Shown here piece after piece: positions 1-7,361 of a stretch of 34,881 nt of DNA. The first letter of the stretch is position 1. Every line of letters starts with the position of its first letter. Source of the DNA: Thermomicrobiaceae bacterium. GTDB taxonomy: Bacteria; Chloroflexota; Chloroflexia; Thermomicrobiales; Thermomicrobiaceae. The stretch lies in assembly GCA_014874455.1 (NCBI GenBank), contig JADBJL010000071.1, forward strand, positions 1 through 34,881, in the 5' to 3' direction. The translations under genes were made by a program, and so were the position numbers. A model generated the notes under the pieces. It had not been told where the DNA came from. It made no database searches and saw only the letters and a program-made list of their open reading frames with translations.

Positions 1-1
1 G

Positions 2-103
<102 letters not shown>

Positions 104-139
104 ACGGGCACAACACATTGCTCTCGCCGGCCCGACTGT

Positions 140-190
140 TGTCGAGCCACACGCCCGTTCGGCTCGACAGCCCGCCGGCAACCCGGCGGG
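140..190 (+). terminator. Tandem GC-rich hairpins downstream of secA
   Basis: Two perfect stem-loops follow secA. The first pairs 140-148 with 161-169 (TGTCGAGCC with GGCTCGACA, 12-nt loop). The second pairs 171-178 with 183-190 (CCCGCCGG with CCGGCGGG, 4-nt loop). No T-run follows either one, so they are not classic intrinsic terminators, but the position 36-87 bases after the stop codon fits transcript end or 3' protection. Confidence 0.4.
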
Positions 191-299
191 TAAGCCACCG
201 TTAAGCCTCGTGCCTCCGGTGTAACGCAGGCATCCGCTTGCCCTGGCTCGGTCGCCTACCGTACATCGATGGGCTGTGTGTCTGGGCTACGCGGGGTGA

Positions 300-461
300 C
301 AAGCGAGGTGCGCTCCGCTGCTTCATTTCGACAGCTTGGACTTGAATCAGGTGCAGAATCTGAATTGGGTGGCTCTAGGATTTCCAGACAAGTTCTGCAA
401 GGAGGATCAGGAGCGACTCCGGTCGCTTAATGGTCGCAGGGTCACTCACTTCTACGACTGA
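300..461 (+). other. Possible small ORF or gene remnant (about 50 codons)
   Basis: The frame is open from 300 to TGA at 459-461. The encoded peptide ends in LNGRRVTHFYD and is less Ala/Arg-rich than random translation of this GC-rich DNA, which suggests it is or was coding. There is no ATG; GTG at 351 or TTG at 336 could serve as a start, and neither has a clear ribosome binding site. I do not recognise the peptide. It may be the 3' remnant of a decayed gene. The rest of 104-744 holds only hairpins and shows no convincing gene. Confidence 0.2.
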
Positions 462-462
462 A

Positions 463-508
463 GAACCATACCCACGGCGGGCAGCCTAGCGCCGTGGGCG
501 TGTGGTTC
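463..508. repeat. Long imperfect inverted repeat (extended hairpin)
   Basis: The inner stem pairs 471-479 (CCCACGGCG) with 490-498 (CGCCGTGGG) around a 10-nt loop. After a small internal loop an outer stem pairs 463-468 (GAACCA) with 503-508 (TGGTTC). It starts 2 bases after the stop of the small ORF. It could be a terminator, or an end hairpin left by an IS200/IS605-type or similar element. No transposase is present to support the latter. Confidence 0.45.
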
Positions 509-744
509 ATCCACGTCGCGGTATGCAGCTTCGCGGCTCCGTGGGGGGCGGTGCAGCCGGGCGTCGCCAACGTCATGCCCGCGGCAGCCCCAGAGTGCTG
601 ATGCCGGCAAGCGCCTCACGGAGGCTCGCCGCGGGCCCGGTCGCAGTGTGGCATGGCGACAGGATGAACCTGGCGGCTAGCGCGGGCGGCGGCGTCGCAA
701 CGCAGAGAGCCGCCCGCGCGGCCATGGCACGGAGGATCGCCCGG

Positions 745-1205
745 ATGTCGAGGTATGGGCGGCGACTGGCCGCCGCCGCGCTGTTGTTCACCCTGCTCGC
801 CGTAGGGCCTGTCAGTTGTCGCCAATCCTCGACTCCGAGGCCGACGCTGGCGCCAGCCTCAACTGCCACGGCTACGGCTGCCGCGCGGCCGCCGGCCGAG
901 CTGGCCGCCCTCGGCGCGCAGCTCGTCGTCCAGTTCGGCTGCCGCGCCTGCCATAGCACAACGGGCCAGCCCTCGGTCGGCCCCCGCTCAACGGCATCTA
1001 CGGCACTGAGGTCAGGCTCGCCGATGGCTCAACGGTCACGGTAGACGACGCCTACTTGCGCGAGTCGATCCTCCAGCCGGACGCCAAGACTGTCGAGGGA
1101 TTCCAGAAGGGAGTGATGCTGGGCGCGATCGGTGGGCGCCTTGATGAGATCCGGCAAGGCGATAACCTTGATGCGCTGGTCGAGTACATCAAGAGCCTCG
1201 AGTAA
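745..1205 (+). pseudogene. c-type cytochrome lipoprotein, frameshifted
   Basis: The first frame starts at ATG 745 with GGAGG at 731-735. It gives an N-terminal hydrophobic segment ending near a Cys (VGPVSC, an imperfect lipobox), a Pro/Ala/Thr linker, then the heme c motif CRACH inside GCRACHSTTGQPSVGP. At the C5 run 981-985 the frame breaks and would stop at 1039-1041. The next frame continues the same fold exactly, reading LNGIYGTEVRLADG, then AYLRESILQPDAK, a Met in GVMLGAI as possible heme ligand, and ending EYIKSLE at TAA 1203-1205. This resembles the cytochrome c domain fused to cox subunit II, or free mono-heme cytochromes, in membrane-bound electron transfer. A single lost base, or a sequencing error in the C run, explains the break; an intact gene would encode about 153 residues. 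Confidence 0.75.
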
Positions 1206-1504
1206 CCGCTTCCACGGCCGGGCGACCATCGATGCAAGGAGCGTCGGCGCCGCATCAGCATCGTTCATCGACAGGCAAGCAGGCGCTCGGCGCGCTCCGG
1301 CTCGGCTGCGCACGAATGGTAATTCGCTCGCTGGAGAAGCCGGACTACACGGCCCCATGCGCTATCACCGATGGCTGGGTAGGGGGATGCCCGAAAGCGC
1401 TGAATTTGCACGGCCGCGTGCGCCAGGTACACTTCCGGTACGGGTCCGGCAGCGCTGGCGCGCTGGTCCTGCTCGAGCGGTGTCCCGTGGGTGAGGGGGT
1501 CGGC
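1206..1504. other. Intergenic region without recognised features
   Basis: About 300 bases lie between the cytochrome and the DUF4232 gene. The downstream frame is open back to about 1232, but its translation there (Arg/Gly-rich, no motif) does not look like protein, and the good ribosome binding site is at 1493-1499. I see no RNA gene or clear promoter. Confidence 0.5.
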
Positions 1505-2134
1505 ATGGTTCCCGAGGTTCGAGCAAAGGTGCGGTTCCCGCTGCCGGTGCTCCTGATCGGCGTCGCGATCCTGATAGGCGTGGCATGTGCGTCGCCAGGG
1601 CAGGGCCAGTTTCCCACCGCCACGCCGAGTACCGCCATTGTGGGAACTGAGCAAGGTGCTACCGTCTCCCCTTCCGGTATGCTCTGCCAGTCTGCGGACG
1701 TGACGCTGGCTCCAGTCGACCGCATTGCCGAACCCAGCGGGCAACATAGCCTGGCGCTGGCACTGACCAACACCTCGACGAGGTCGTGTTCCCTCTTTGG
1801 CTATCCATCCGTTCGGTTGCTCGATGCCGGAGGGCACGAACTCCCGTTTACCTACCGGCAGAGTGGTGACCAGGTGGTGACCTCGCGGCCACCGCTCCGC
1901 GTCACTCTCGCCCCTGGTGGGGTCGCCTACGTGACGATCAACAAGTACCGGTGCGATCTCGGGGAGAAGGGGACGGCAGCGATGGTCGCGCTCATGCTCC
2001 CCGGGGACACAAGCACGTTGACGATGACCATTCCTCCGTCGCTCGACCTCGGCTACTGCGGCCCAGGCGATCCAGGCTCGACGGTCTCCGTCTCTCCCTT
2101 CGGCGCCTCGCTCCAGGATACCCTGGCGCACTGA
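1505..2134 (+). CDS. DUF4232-family secreted or lipid-anchored protein
   Basis: This encodes 209 residues. ATG 1505 was chosen because GAGGGGG lies just upstream (1493-1499) and because it places a signal sequence at the N-terminus: basic start, then the hydrophobic stretch VLLIGVAILIGVACASPG. The Cys there may be a lipidation site. A Thr/Ser/Pro linker follows, then a beta-rich domain (about residues 55-205) of the DUF4232 type. Its marks are the start LCQSADVTLA, the phrase LALTNTSTRSCSLFGYPSVRLLD and four conserved cysteines (in MLCQ, RSCSLFG, YRCDLG and GYCGPG) that probably form disulfides. The function of this family is unknown; it acts outside the membrane. It is probably a single-gene unit, because the next gene lies 184 bases downstream. 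Confidence 0.75.
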   Translation: MVPEVRAKVRFPLPVLLIGVAILIGVACASPGQGQFPTATPSTAIVGTEQGATVSPSGMLCQSADVTLAPVDRIAEPSGQHSLALALTNTSTRSCSLFGYPSVRLLDAGGHELPFTYRQSGDQVVTSRPPLRVTLAPGGVAYVTINKYRCDLGEKGTAAMVALMLPGDTSTLTMTIPPSLDLGYCGPGDPGSTVSVSPFGASLQDTLAH

Positions 2135-2318
2135 TTTTCAGCCACAGACGCCTTCCACCTAGAGGGTAGCGACGACAAGCAGCGAGGCTGCAGCCGGCCC
2201 ATCGGCGGGCGGTTGGCATAACGGGCTCTCGATTGGCTCTTTTCGGGAGAGCTGACATCGGGCAGGCTAGGCGGAAGCGTGTCTCTGGCAGGGCGGGCGA
2301 GGCGAAGGAGAGAGAGCG

Positions 2319-3386
2319 ATGGCCGTGCCGATCACGGACTCCGCGATGTACCGGACGATCCACCGGCAGCCGGAGGAGCTGCGCCGCCTGCTCTCGGATG
2401 GCTGGGAGCAGGCGGCTGAAGCAGCCGATCGGTTATACCAGGCCCACCGCGTCTACACCGTCGGCATCGGTACCAGCTACCACGCGGCGCTGGTCGGCTC
2501 CTGGCTGCTGCGCGCGGCTGGCTGCAATGCCCGCGCCGTCAACTCCTTCGACTTCGCGGTCTATCCGGAGGCAGTCGACCTGGGGCCGGAGGACGTCGTC
2601 ATTGTGCTGGCTCATACCGGCGTCAAGCGCTACTCGAGCGAGGCGCTGGCGCGGGCGCGCGCCGCCGGGGCGGTCACGCTCTCGGTCGGCAGCCTCACCG
2701 CCGAGCACCCTGGGTCGCAGCTCGTGCTGCGCACTGTCGAGCGGGAGCAGTCGGCCGCCTACACCGCGTCGCACACGGCCGCGATGACGGTGCTGGCCCA
2801 GGTAGCCACCGCGCTGGGTGAGCGGCGCCAGGCTCCTGCGGCCGCTGGCTTTCGCCGGTGGTGCATGGGGTTGCCCGATCTGGTGGCAGAGGTGCTGGCC
2901 AGGGAGGACGAGGTCTGGCCGCTCGCCCGCCTGGCGGCCGAGCGGCGTGTCTACGTGACCGGTGCCGGGCCGAACGAGGCGACGGCGCTGGAGGCGGTGA
3001 TCAAGGTGCGCGAAGCCGCCTACGGCCAGATCGACGCGCTGGCGCTCGAGCAGTTCCTGCACGGGCCGATCGTCGCGGTGAATGCCGGTGACCTGGCGAT
3101 CGTCGTGAGCGTGCCCGGCCGGGCGATGGAGCGCGTCCGGGAGATCGCGCTGGTGCTTGAGGCGATCGGTGCCGAGCTCTGGGTTATCGGTCGGCCGGTG
3201 GAGGGATTGTCTCGCGCGGCGATCTTTTCGCTACCGGAGATGCCCGAGCTGCTCTCGCTGCTGCTGGCGGTGGTGCCGGTGCAGCTCCTGGCCTGCCAGA
3301 TGGCCGCGGTGAAAGGAGTCAACCCGGACACCTTCCGCCGGGACGACCCGCGCTATGCTGCCGCCTTCGGCCTGCTGAAGCTGTAA
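2319..3386 (+). CDS. SIS-domain sugar-phosphate isomerase/deaminase-like protein (GlmS isomerase-half homologue)
   Basis: This encodes 355 residues starting at ATG 2319, with AAGGAGAGAGAG just upstream. It has two SIS domains. The first (about 30-170) contains VYTVGIGTSYHAAL and VIVLAHTGVKRYSSE. The second (about 205-345) contains VYVTGAGPNEATALEAVIKV, then the family phrase ALALEQFLHGPI seen in the isomerase half of glucosamine-6-phosphate synthase. The N-terminal glutaminase domain is missing, so it is not GlmS itself. AgaS/FrlB-like ketose-phosphate deaminases and isomerases share this layout. The substrate is probably a phosphorylated amino or ketose sugar, but cannot be named. It converges with the LLM oxidoreductase gene, with only 3 bases between the ends, and nearby genes give no pathway clue. 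Confidence 0.8.
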   Translation: MAVPITDSAMYRTIHRQPEELRRLLSDGWEQAAEAADRLYQAHRVYTVGIGTSYHAALVGSWLLRAAGCNARAVNSFDFAVYPEAVDLGPEDVVIVLAHTGVKRYSSEALARARAAGAVTLSVGSLTAEHPGSQLVLRTVEREQSAAYTASHTAAMTVLAQVATALGERRQAPAAAGFRRWCMGLPDLVAEVLAREDEVWPLARLAAERRVYVTGAGPNEATALEAVIKVREAAYGQIDALALEQFLHGPIVAVNAGDLAIVVSVPGRAMERVREIALVLEAIGAELWVIGRPVEGLSRAAIFSLPEMPELLSLLLAVVPVQLLACQMAAVKGVNPDTFRRDDPRYAAAFGLLKL

Positions 3387-3389
3387 GCG

Positions 3390-4325
3390 CTACCGGAACT
3401 GCGGCATCACCTGGTCGACGAAGACCTTCAGCGCTTCCCAGTCGACCGGCGGGCGGATCGCCAGGTTGAGGCTCCGCACGCCGGCCTCCCGGTAGGCCGC
3501 GAGCTGCTCGGCCACGGCCGCCGGCCCGCCGATCAGGTAGCCGGGCTGCTCCGGCGCCTGCGGGCTCACTTGCCGCGCCAGCCGCTCGCGGGCCGCCGCG
3601 ACTGCCCGCTGGTCATCGCTTGGCGCCATGTAGAAGCCCACCTGCACCGCATCGCGCACCGTCGCCGGGTCACGACCTTCCACCTCGCACCAGCGCTCCA
3701 GCGCCGCGCGTTTGCGGCGGTAGTCCTCCGGCGAAATGTAGGGGATGTTCCAGCCTTCGGCGTGGCGCGCCGCGATGCGGGCCGTGCGCCGCTCGCCAGC
3801 GCCGCCGATCCACAGCGGCAGGCGCTCCTGGAGCGGCTTGGGGAAGATGCACGCGCTCTCCAGGTGCACGTATCGGCCGTGGAAGGTGACCGCATCTTCG
3901 GTGAGGAGCCGCCGCAGAGCCTGGATCCCCTCCTCGAGCTGATCCAGCCGCTCCTTCGTCGAGAGAAACGGATAGCCGAACGCCCGGTACTCCGGCTCGT
4001 GCCAGCCCGCGCCGAGTCCAATCTCCAGCCTGCCGCCGCTGAGGTGGTCGATGGTGACGATCGACTTGGCCAGCAGGCCCAGGTTGCGGAACTGGACGGC
4101 GAAGACCATGCAGCCGAAGCGGAGGCGCCGCGTCTCGCAGGCGATCGCCGCCAGCAGCGCCACGGCCTCGTAGTGGGGGATGAGGTCGGAGGTGCGGGCG
4201 TAGAAGTGGTCCCAGACCGAGAACCAGTCGAAGCCGTGGTCATCGGCGAAGCGCCACAGCCGGCGCAGCTCGTCGATTGTCGTCTCCTGCGGGCCGACAT
4301 GGATGCTGAACGACAGCCCTGGCAT
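3390..4325 (-). CDS. LLM-class (luciferase-like) F420-dependent oxidoreductase
   Basis: This encodes 311 residues from ATG 4325, with AAGGAGGGTG immediately upstream on the minus strand. It is a single luciferase-like TIM-barrel domain of usual length. Family marks include FDWFSVWDHF near the N-terminus, ETRRLRFGCMV, the strand-turn SGGRLEIGLGAGWHEPEY, and PLWIGGAGERRT in the middle. Related proteins use coenzyme F420 (some FMN) to oxidise or reduce small organic substrates in the cytoplasm; the substrate is unknown. It lies 163 bases downstream of dapB in the same direction, so it may be read through from dapAB, but nothing links it to lysine synthesis. Confidence 0.85.
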   Translation of the reverse strand: MPGLSFSIHVGPQETTIDELRRLWRFADDHGFDWFSVWDHFYARTSDLIPHYEAVALLAAIACETRRLRFGCMVFAVQFRNLGLLAKSIVTIDHLSGGRLEIGLGAGWHEPEYRAFGYPFLSTKERLDQLEEGIQALRRLLTEDAVTFHGRYVHLESACIFPKPLQERLPLWIGGAGERRTARIAARHAEGWNIPYISPEDYRRKRAALERWCEVEGRDPATVRDAVQVGFYMAPSDDQRAVAAARERLARQVSPQAPEQPGYLIGGPAAVAEQLAAYREAGVRSLNLAIRPPVDWEALKVFVDQVMPQFR

Positions 4326-4488
4326 GCCTCACCCTCCTTCCGGCCGGGGATACCTGGGCCCCAGTGACGTCGCCGGCATCCTACCGGATCGATGTGTGAT
4401 CGACCAAGCCTCCGCCTTGCCGCCGCTGGGGCCGAACCCAGTTGTCGCTCCCGCGTGAGGCGCTGACCAAGCCCGGCCCCGAGCACGA

Positions 4489-5295
4489 TCAGTCGCGCTC
4501 GGCAGGAGCGAGACCCCCGAGACGCTCTGCCAGCAGGTCATCGAGGCGATACCAGCCGGGAGCCCGGCCGGCCAGCCACTTCGCTGCGGCGATGGCGCCG
4601 GCTGCATAGGCGCGCCGGCTGTGAACCCGGTGGGAGAGCTCCAGCAGCTCGTCCTCGCTTCCCAGCAGGACTGAATGCCGGCCCGGTTCACCACCCCCGC
4701 GGATGGCGTGGATCCCGATCTCGCCTGGACAGCGTGGCGCCGTTCCCCCGCGCCCCACGACGGCCGGCGAGTCCGTCTCCGGACGACCGGCGCGGATGAC
4801 CTCCAGCAGTGCCAGCGCGGTACCGGAAGGGGCGTCGCGCTTGTGCCGGTGATGGTGCTCGACGATCTCGACGTCCCAATCGGCGAGCGCCCGAGCCAGA
4901 GCAGGAAGGACGGCGCGCAGCACCGCGATCCCGAGGCTGAAGTTGCTGGCGTGGAGAACAGGTACGCGTGTCGAGGCTGTCCGCAGCTCGTCGAGCTGGT
5001 CGTCGCCGAGCCCGGTCGTCCCGGTCACCAGCGCGCAGCCCGCCTCGGCGCAGGCGCGGGCGTAGCGAGCGGTGGCTGCGGGCTGGGTGAAATCGATGAG
5101 CACGTTGCTCTCGCGGAGCAGCGCCAGGGCATCGGCGGTGAGCCGGATGCCGGCGGGGAGAGCGAGATCGCTGGCGCCTTCCCGCTCGAGCCGGATCAGC
5201 CCGCCGGTAAGCGTGATGGCTGGGTCGGCGAGAGCGAGCTCGGCCACCGCGCGCCCCATCCTCCCGGTGATGCCGGCAATGGCAAGGCGGAGCAT
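4489..5295 (-). CDS. dapB: 4-hydroxy-tetrahydrodipicolinate reductase
   Basis: This encodes 268 residues. It performs the NAD(P)H-dependent reduction of hydroxy-tetrahydrodipicolinate in lysine and meso-diaminopimelate synthesis, in the cytoplasm. The Rossmann motif GITGRMG is at about 8-14, TGTTGL at 91-96, and the family signature EHHHRHKRDAPSGTA at 146-160, with His148 as likely general acid and Lys152 as substrate ligand. IRGGGEPGRHSVL near residue 200 is also typical. The ATG overlaps the dapA stop by one base (TGATG at 5293-5297), so the two are translationally coupled, with GGAGG inside the dapA 3' end as ribosome binding site. A longer reading from 5346 would overlap dapA and is less likely. 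Confidence 0.95.
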   Translation of the reverse strand: MLRLAIAGITGRMGRAVAELALADPAITLTGGLIRLEREGASDLALPAGIRLTADALALLRESNVLIDFTQPAATARYARACAEAGCALVTGTTGLGDDQLDELRTASTRVPVLHASNFSLGIAVLRAVLPALARALADWDVEIVEHHHRHKRDAPSGTALALLEVIRAGRPETDSPAVVGRGGTAPRCPGEIGIHAIRGGGEPGRHSVLLGSEDELLELSHRVHSRRAYAAGAIAAAKWLAGRAPGWYRLDDLLAERLGGLAPAERD

Positions 5296-6203
5296 CACCG
5301 GGCCTCCGTTGCTCGGGCGGCCAGCCGAGCAGCCGTGTGAGGGCACCCAGCCAGCGCCTGCTGGAGCCGCTGGAGGCTCGCTGGCGAGAGCGGGGCGAGC
5401 GGCAGGCGCACCTCGGCCCGGCAGAGCCCGAGCAGCTTGGCGGCCGCCTTGACCGGCACCGGGTTGGTCTCCAGGAAGAGCGCGCGGGCCAGCGGGAAAA
5501 GCTCCTGGTGAAGCCGCCGGGCCCGAGCGAGGTCGGCCGCCAACGCGGCATGGACGAGCTCGCGCGTGGCGGCCGGGGCGATGTTCGCGAGCACCGACAC
5601 GACGCCAGCCCCGCCCACGCTCATGATCGGCAGCGTCAGCGAGTCGTCGCCGGAGAGCACGGCGGCGCGGCCGTCGAGCGCGAGCACTAGCTCGCTGGCC
5701 TGGTCGAGCGAGCCGCTGGACTCCTTCACCGCGACGATCGGGGCCAGGTCGAGGAGTCGAGCCACGGTGTCAGGCAGCAGGTTGACGCCGGTGCGGCTCG
5801 GGACGTTGTAGAGCACCAGCGGTAAATCGACCGCGTCGGCGATGGCGGCCACGTGGCGCAGGATACCCTCCTGTTGCGGGCGGTTGTAGTAGGGCGTGAC
5901 GATCATGGCAGCGGTCGCGCCGAGCTGGCGGGCGACCCGCGTGCGCTCGATGCTGACCGAGGTGGCGTTCGTACCGGTGCCGGCAATGACGGGCACCCGG
6001 CCCGCGGCCTGCTCGGTCACCGTCTCGAGGATCAACCGCCACTCGCGCTCGCTGAGCGTCGGTGTCTCGCCGGTGGTGCCGCACGGGACGAGCCCGTCGG
6101 TTCCTTCGCGGATTTGCCACTCCACCAGATGACGAAGCGTACCTAGATCGAGTTCGCCATCAGCGAATGGGGTGACGAGCGCGACGAAACTTCCACGCAG
6201 CAT
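5295..6203 (-). CDS. dapA: 4-hydroxy-tetrahydrodipicolinate synthase
   Basis: This encodes 302 residues, normal length for the DapA/NAL aldolase family. It condenses pyruvate with aspartate semialdehyde, the first committed step to diaminopimelate and lysine. Visible key residues are the GTTGE motif at 42-46 (Thr43/Thr44), Tyr106 in PYYNRP, Tyr132 and Arg137 in YNVPSRTG, and the Schiff-base Lys160 in VAVKESSG. The GGAG-type ribosome binding site (GAGGGG) lies before ATG 6203. It is first in a dapA-dapB operon with a promoter at 6520-6548 and a leader of about 310 nt, which suggests transcript-level control. The neighbouring paralogues NanA and KdgA share the fold, but dapB next door settles the assignment. 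Confidence 0.95.
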   Translation of the reverse strand: MLRGSFVALVTPFADGELDLGTLRHLVEWQIREGTDGLVPCGTTGETPTLSEREWRLILETVTEQAAGRVPVIAGTGTNATSVSIERTRVARQLGATAAMIVTPYYNRPQQEGILRHVAAIADAVDLPLVLYNVPSRTGVNLLPDTVARLLDLAPIVAVKESSGSLDQASELVLALDGRAAVLSGDDSLTLPIMSVGGAGVVSVLANIAPAATRELVHAALAADLARARRLHQELFPLARALFLETNPVPVKAAAKLLGLCRAEVRLPLAPLSPASLQRLQQALAGCPHTAARLAARATEAR

Positions 6204-6512
6204 GGCAAACGCTCCCCTCTTTCACGTCTCACGAATGCGAACGGTCAGGCCGGGCGGCCGAGCGCGAGGCGGCCAGGCTGCTCCCAGGGTCGATCCGAGC
6301 ACCGGGGCGGCTCGGCTTGCCAGCCTCTCGAGTGGCCTTCGCTTTGCCAGGAAGGGAAGGGATCAGCGTTTGCGTTTCGCAGAGCGGGGGACGCGCCAGG
6401 CGCAGGTATGGCGCGCAGGTGCAGGCTGAGTCGTCCTACGGCGGGTAACGTCTCGAGAGACTGTGGACGTCATCATCCCTCCCGTCGTTCGACGACGGCA
6501 TCTCAGCCTCGG
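6204..6512 (-). promoter_or_regulatory. Structured 5' leader of dapA-dapB (candidate regulatory RNA)
   Basis: Between the predicted dapA promoter and its ATG lies about 310 nt of non-coding leader. Near its 5' end an 8-bp stem closes a domain of about 87 nt: plus-strand CTCAGCCT at 6502-6509 pairs with AGGCTGAG at 6423-6430. Inside it a 7-bp hairpin with a 3-nt loop sits at 6482-6498 (CCGTCGT/ACGACGG). Further short GC hairpins follow towards dapA. The layout (5' closed domain, then possible expression platform) is that of a riboswitch or attenuator, but it matches no consensus I can recall. I saw neither the T-box AGGGTGGNACCGCG element nor the lysine-riboswitch core. Confidence 0.45.
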
Positions 6513-6519
6513 CGCCTAC

Positions 6520-6548
6520 ATCGTAGCAGGAGGAGCAATCGCTGTCAA
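6520..6548 (-). promoter_or_regulatory. Predicted sigma-70-type promoter for dapA-dapB
   Basis: On the minus strand TTGACA (plus 6543-6548) is a perfect -35 box. After a 17-nt spacer comes TACGAT (plus 6520-6525), a 4/6 match to the -10 box. The -35 box overlaps the stop codon of the upstream B3/4 gene. Transcription would begin near 6513, at the base of the leader's closing stem. Confidence 0.6.
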
Positions 6549-7255
6549 TCGCCAGGAGGGGCTTGAGGTGAGGCCGGATCGAGCCACCAGACGCGTACCT
6601 CGCCGCCGAGCAATTCTCCGACCAGTGTTGCCAGTTCAGCCGCGGCCAGGTGTACCGCGCTCTCGGTCACGTGCGCAAAACCGTCGATCGGAAACACCAC
6701 ATCGGTGGTGTCCAGTGTCACCAGGCCGGTGCGGCTCTGGCGCCAGACCCAGCGGCGGGTGCGGATGTCCGCCCCGTGGGCGTAGACGATCTCTCCCGGA
6801 TCCGGTATCTCCGCCGGTGCCTCTCCCATCGGCAGGAACCGGTCGCCAGGCCGAGCCAGCCGCACGGTCAGCCCCAGCGGCGCAGTGCCCAGGTCATGGG
6901 CACCGATCGGTACCAGGTAGCGGAGCGAGACGCTGTTTGCCAGATCGACCGCGGGATTGATGCTCGGAGGTGGCTTGCCCTTGAGCGAGCGGCGAACCAG
7001 AGCTTCCACCGAGCTCTGATAGGAGCTCGGTGACCAGCCCAGATCGCGGAACGTCTCGCGCCAGGCAGCGATGGACGGATGGTCTTTGGGGTCACGGCTG
7101 CCGAAGGTAGTGGCAACGGTCGCAATGGCCTGTGAGAGACGACCCGCAGCTTCTCGAGTCCCTCGCCGGTTATCGATCCCGAGGGCGACGACCGCTGCGA
7201 AGCGGGCCTCCCACACTCGCTCGAATACGTCAGACGTTACCTGAAGATACACCAC
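6545..7255 (-). CDS. Stand-alone B3/4 domain protein (tRNA-editing-like)
   Basis: This encodes 236 residues, from GTG 7255 with a GAGG-containing upstream sequence. The protein looks like the B3/4 domain of the phenylalanyl-tRNA synthetase beta chain, found alone. Marks are LGIDNRRGTREAAGRL near residue 25, WRETFRDLGWSPSSYQSSVEALVRR at about 65-90, then the core INPAVDLANSVSLRYLVPIGAHDL, where B3/4 proteins place Asn, Ser and the Gly-Ala-His-Asp loop, and VWRQSRTGLVTLDTTDV towards the end. In PheT this domain hydrolyses Tyr-tRNA(Phe). Free-standing homologues are presumed trans-editing factors or amino-acid-binding proteins, but the exact substrate is not known. It sits upstream of dapA in the same direction with its own expression; the glycosyltransferase gene precedes it by 106 bases. 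Confidence 0.8.
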   Translation of the reverse strand: MVYLQVTSDVFERVWEARFAAVVALGIDNRRGTREAAGRLSQAIATVATTFGSRDPKDHPSIAAWRETFRDLGWSPSSYQSSVEALVRRSLKGKPPPSINPAVDLANSVSLRYLVPIGAHDLGTAPLGLTVRLARPGDRFLPMGEAPAEIPDPGEIVYAHGADIRTRRWVWRQSRTGLVTLDTTDVVFPIDGFAHVTESAVHLAAAELATLVGELLGGEVRVWWLDPASPQAPPGD

Positions 7256-7361
7256 CGTCGCGTTTCCTCACCCCGTCGCCCTGATACTCCCTGCGCGATC
7301 GTACCAGCGGCGCGAGCGGTTGAACAGGAGGCAGGCCGTCGGGCGGGTACCAGGGCGACGG

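Noticed and set aside
463..508. IS200/IS605 element end
   Set aside because: It is hairpin-shaped, but there is no transposase or TnpB-like frame nearby and no second end; kept only as a possibility.
502..744. Start of the cytochrome gene at ATG 502
   Set aside because: The added 81 residues are Arg/Gly/Ala-rich, overlap the 463-508 hairpin and lack a ribosome binding site; ATG 745 has GGAGG and begins a signal sequence.
1265..2131. A 288-codon open frame on the minus strand opposite the DUF4232 gene
   Set aside because: The plus-strand reading has a signal sequence, a ribosome binding site and domain motifs; the minus reading is Arg-rich without any.
6423..6509. TPP riboswitch suggested by GGCTGAGATGCC on the minus strand
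   Set aside because: The remaining TPP core elements do not follow, and the downstream genes are lysine, not thiamine, genes; the match is a chance CTGAGA.
6204..6512. T-box or lysine riboswitch before dapA
   Set aside because: No AGGGTGGNACCGCG antiterminator motif and no lysine-riboswitch core were found by eye; left as an unclassified leader.
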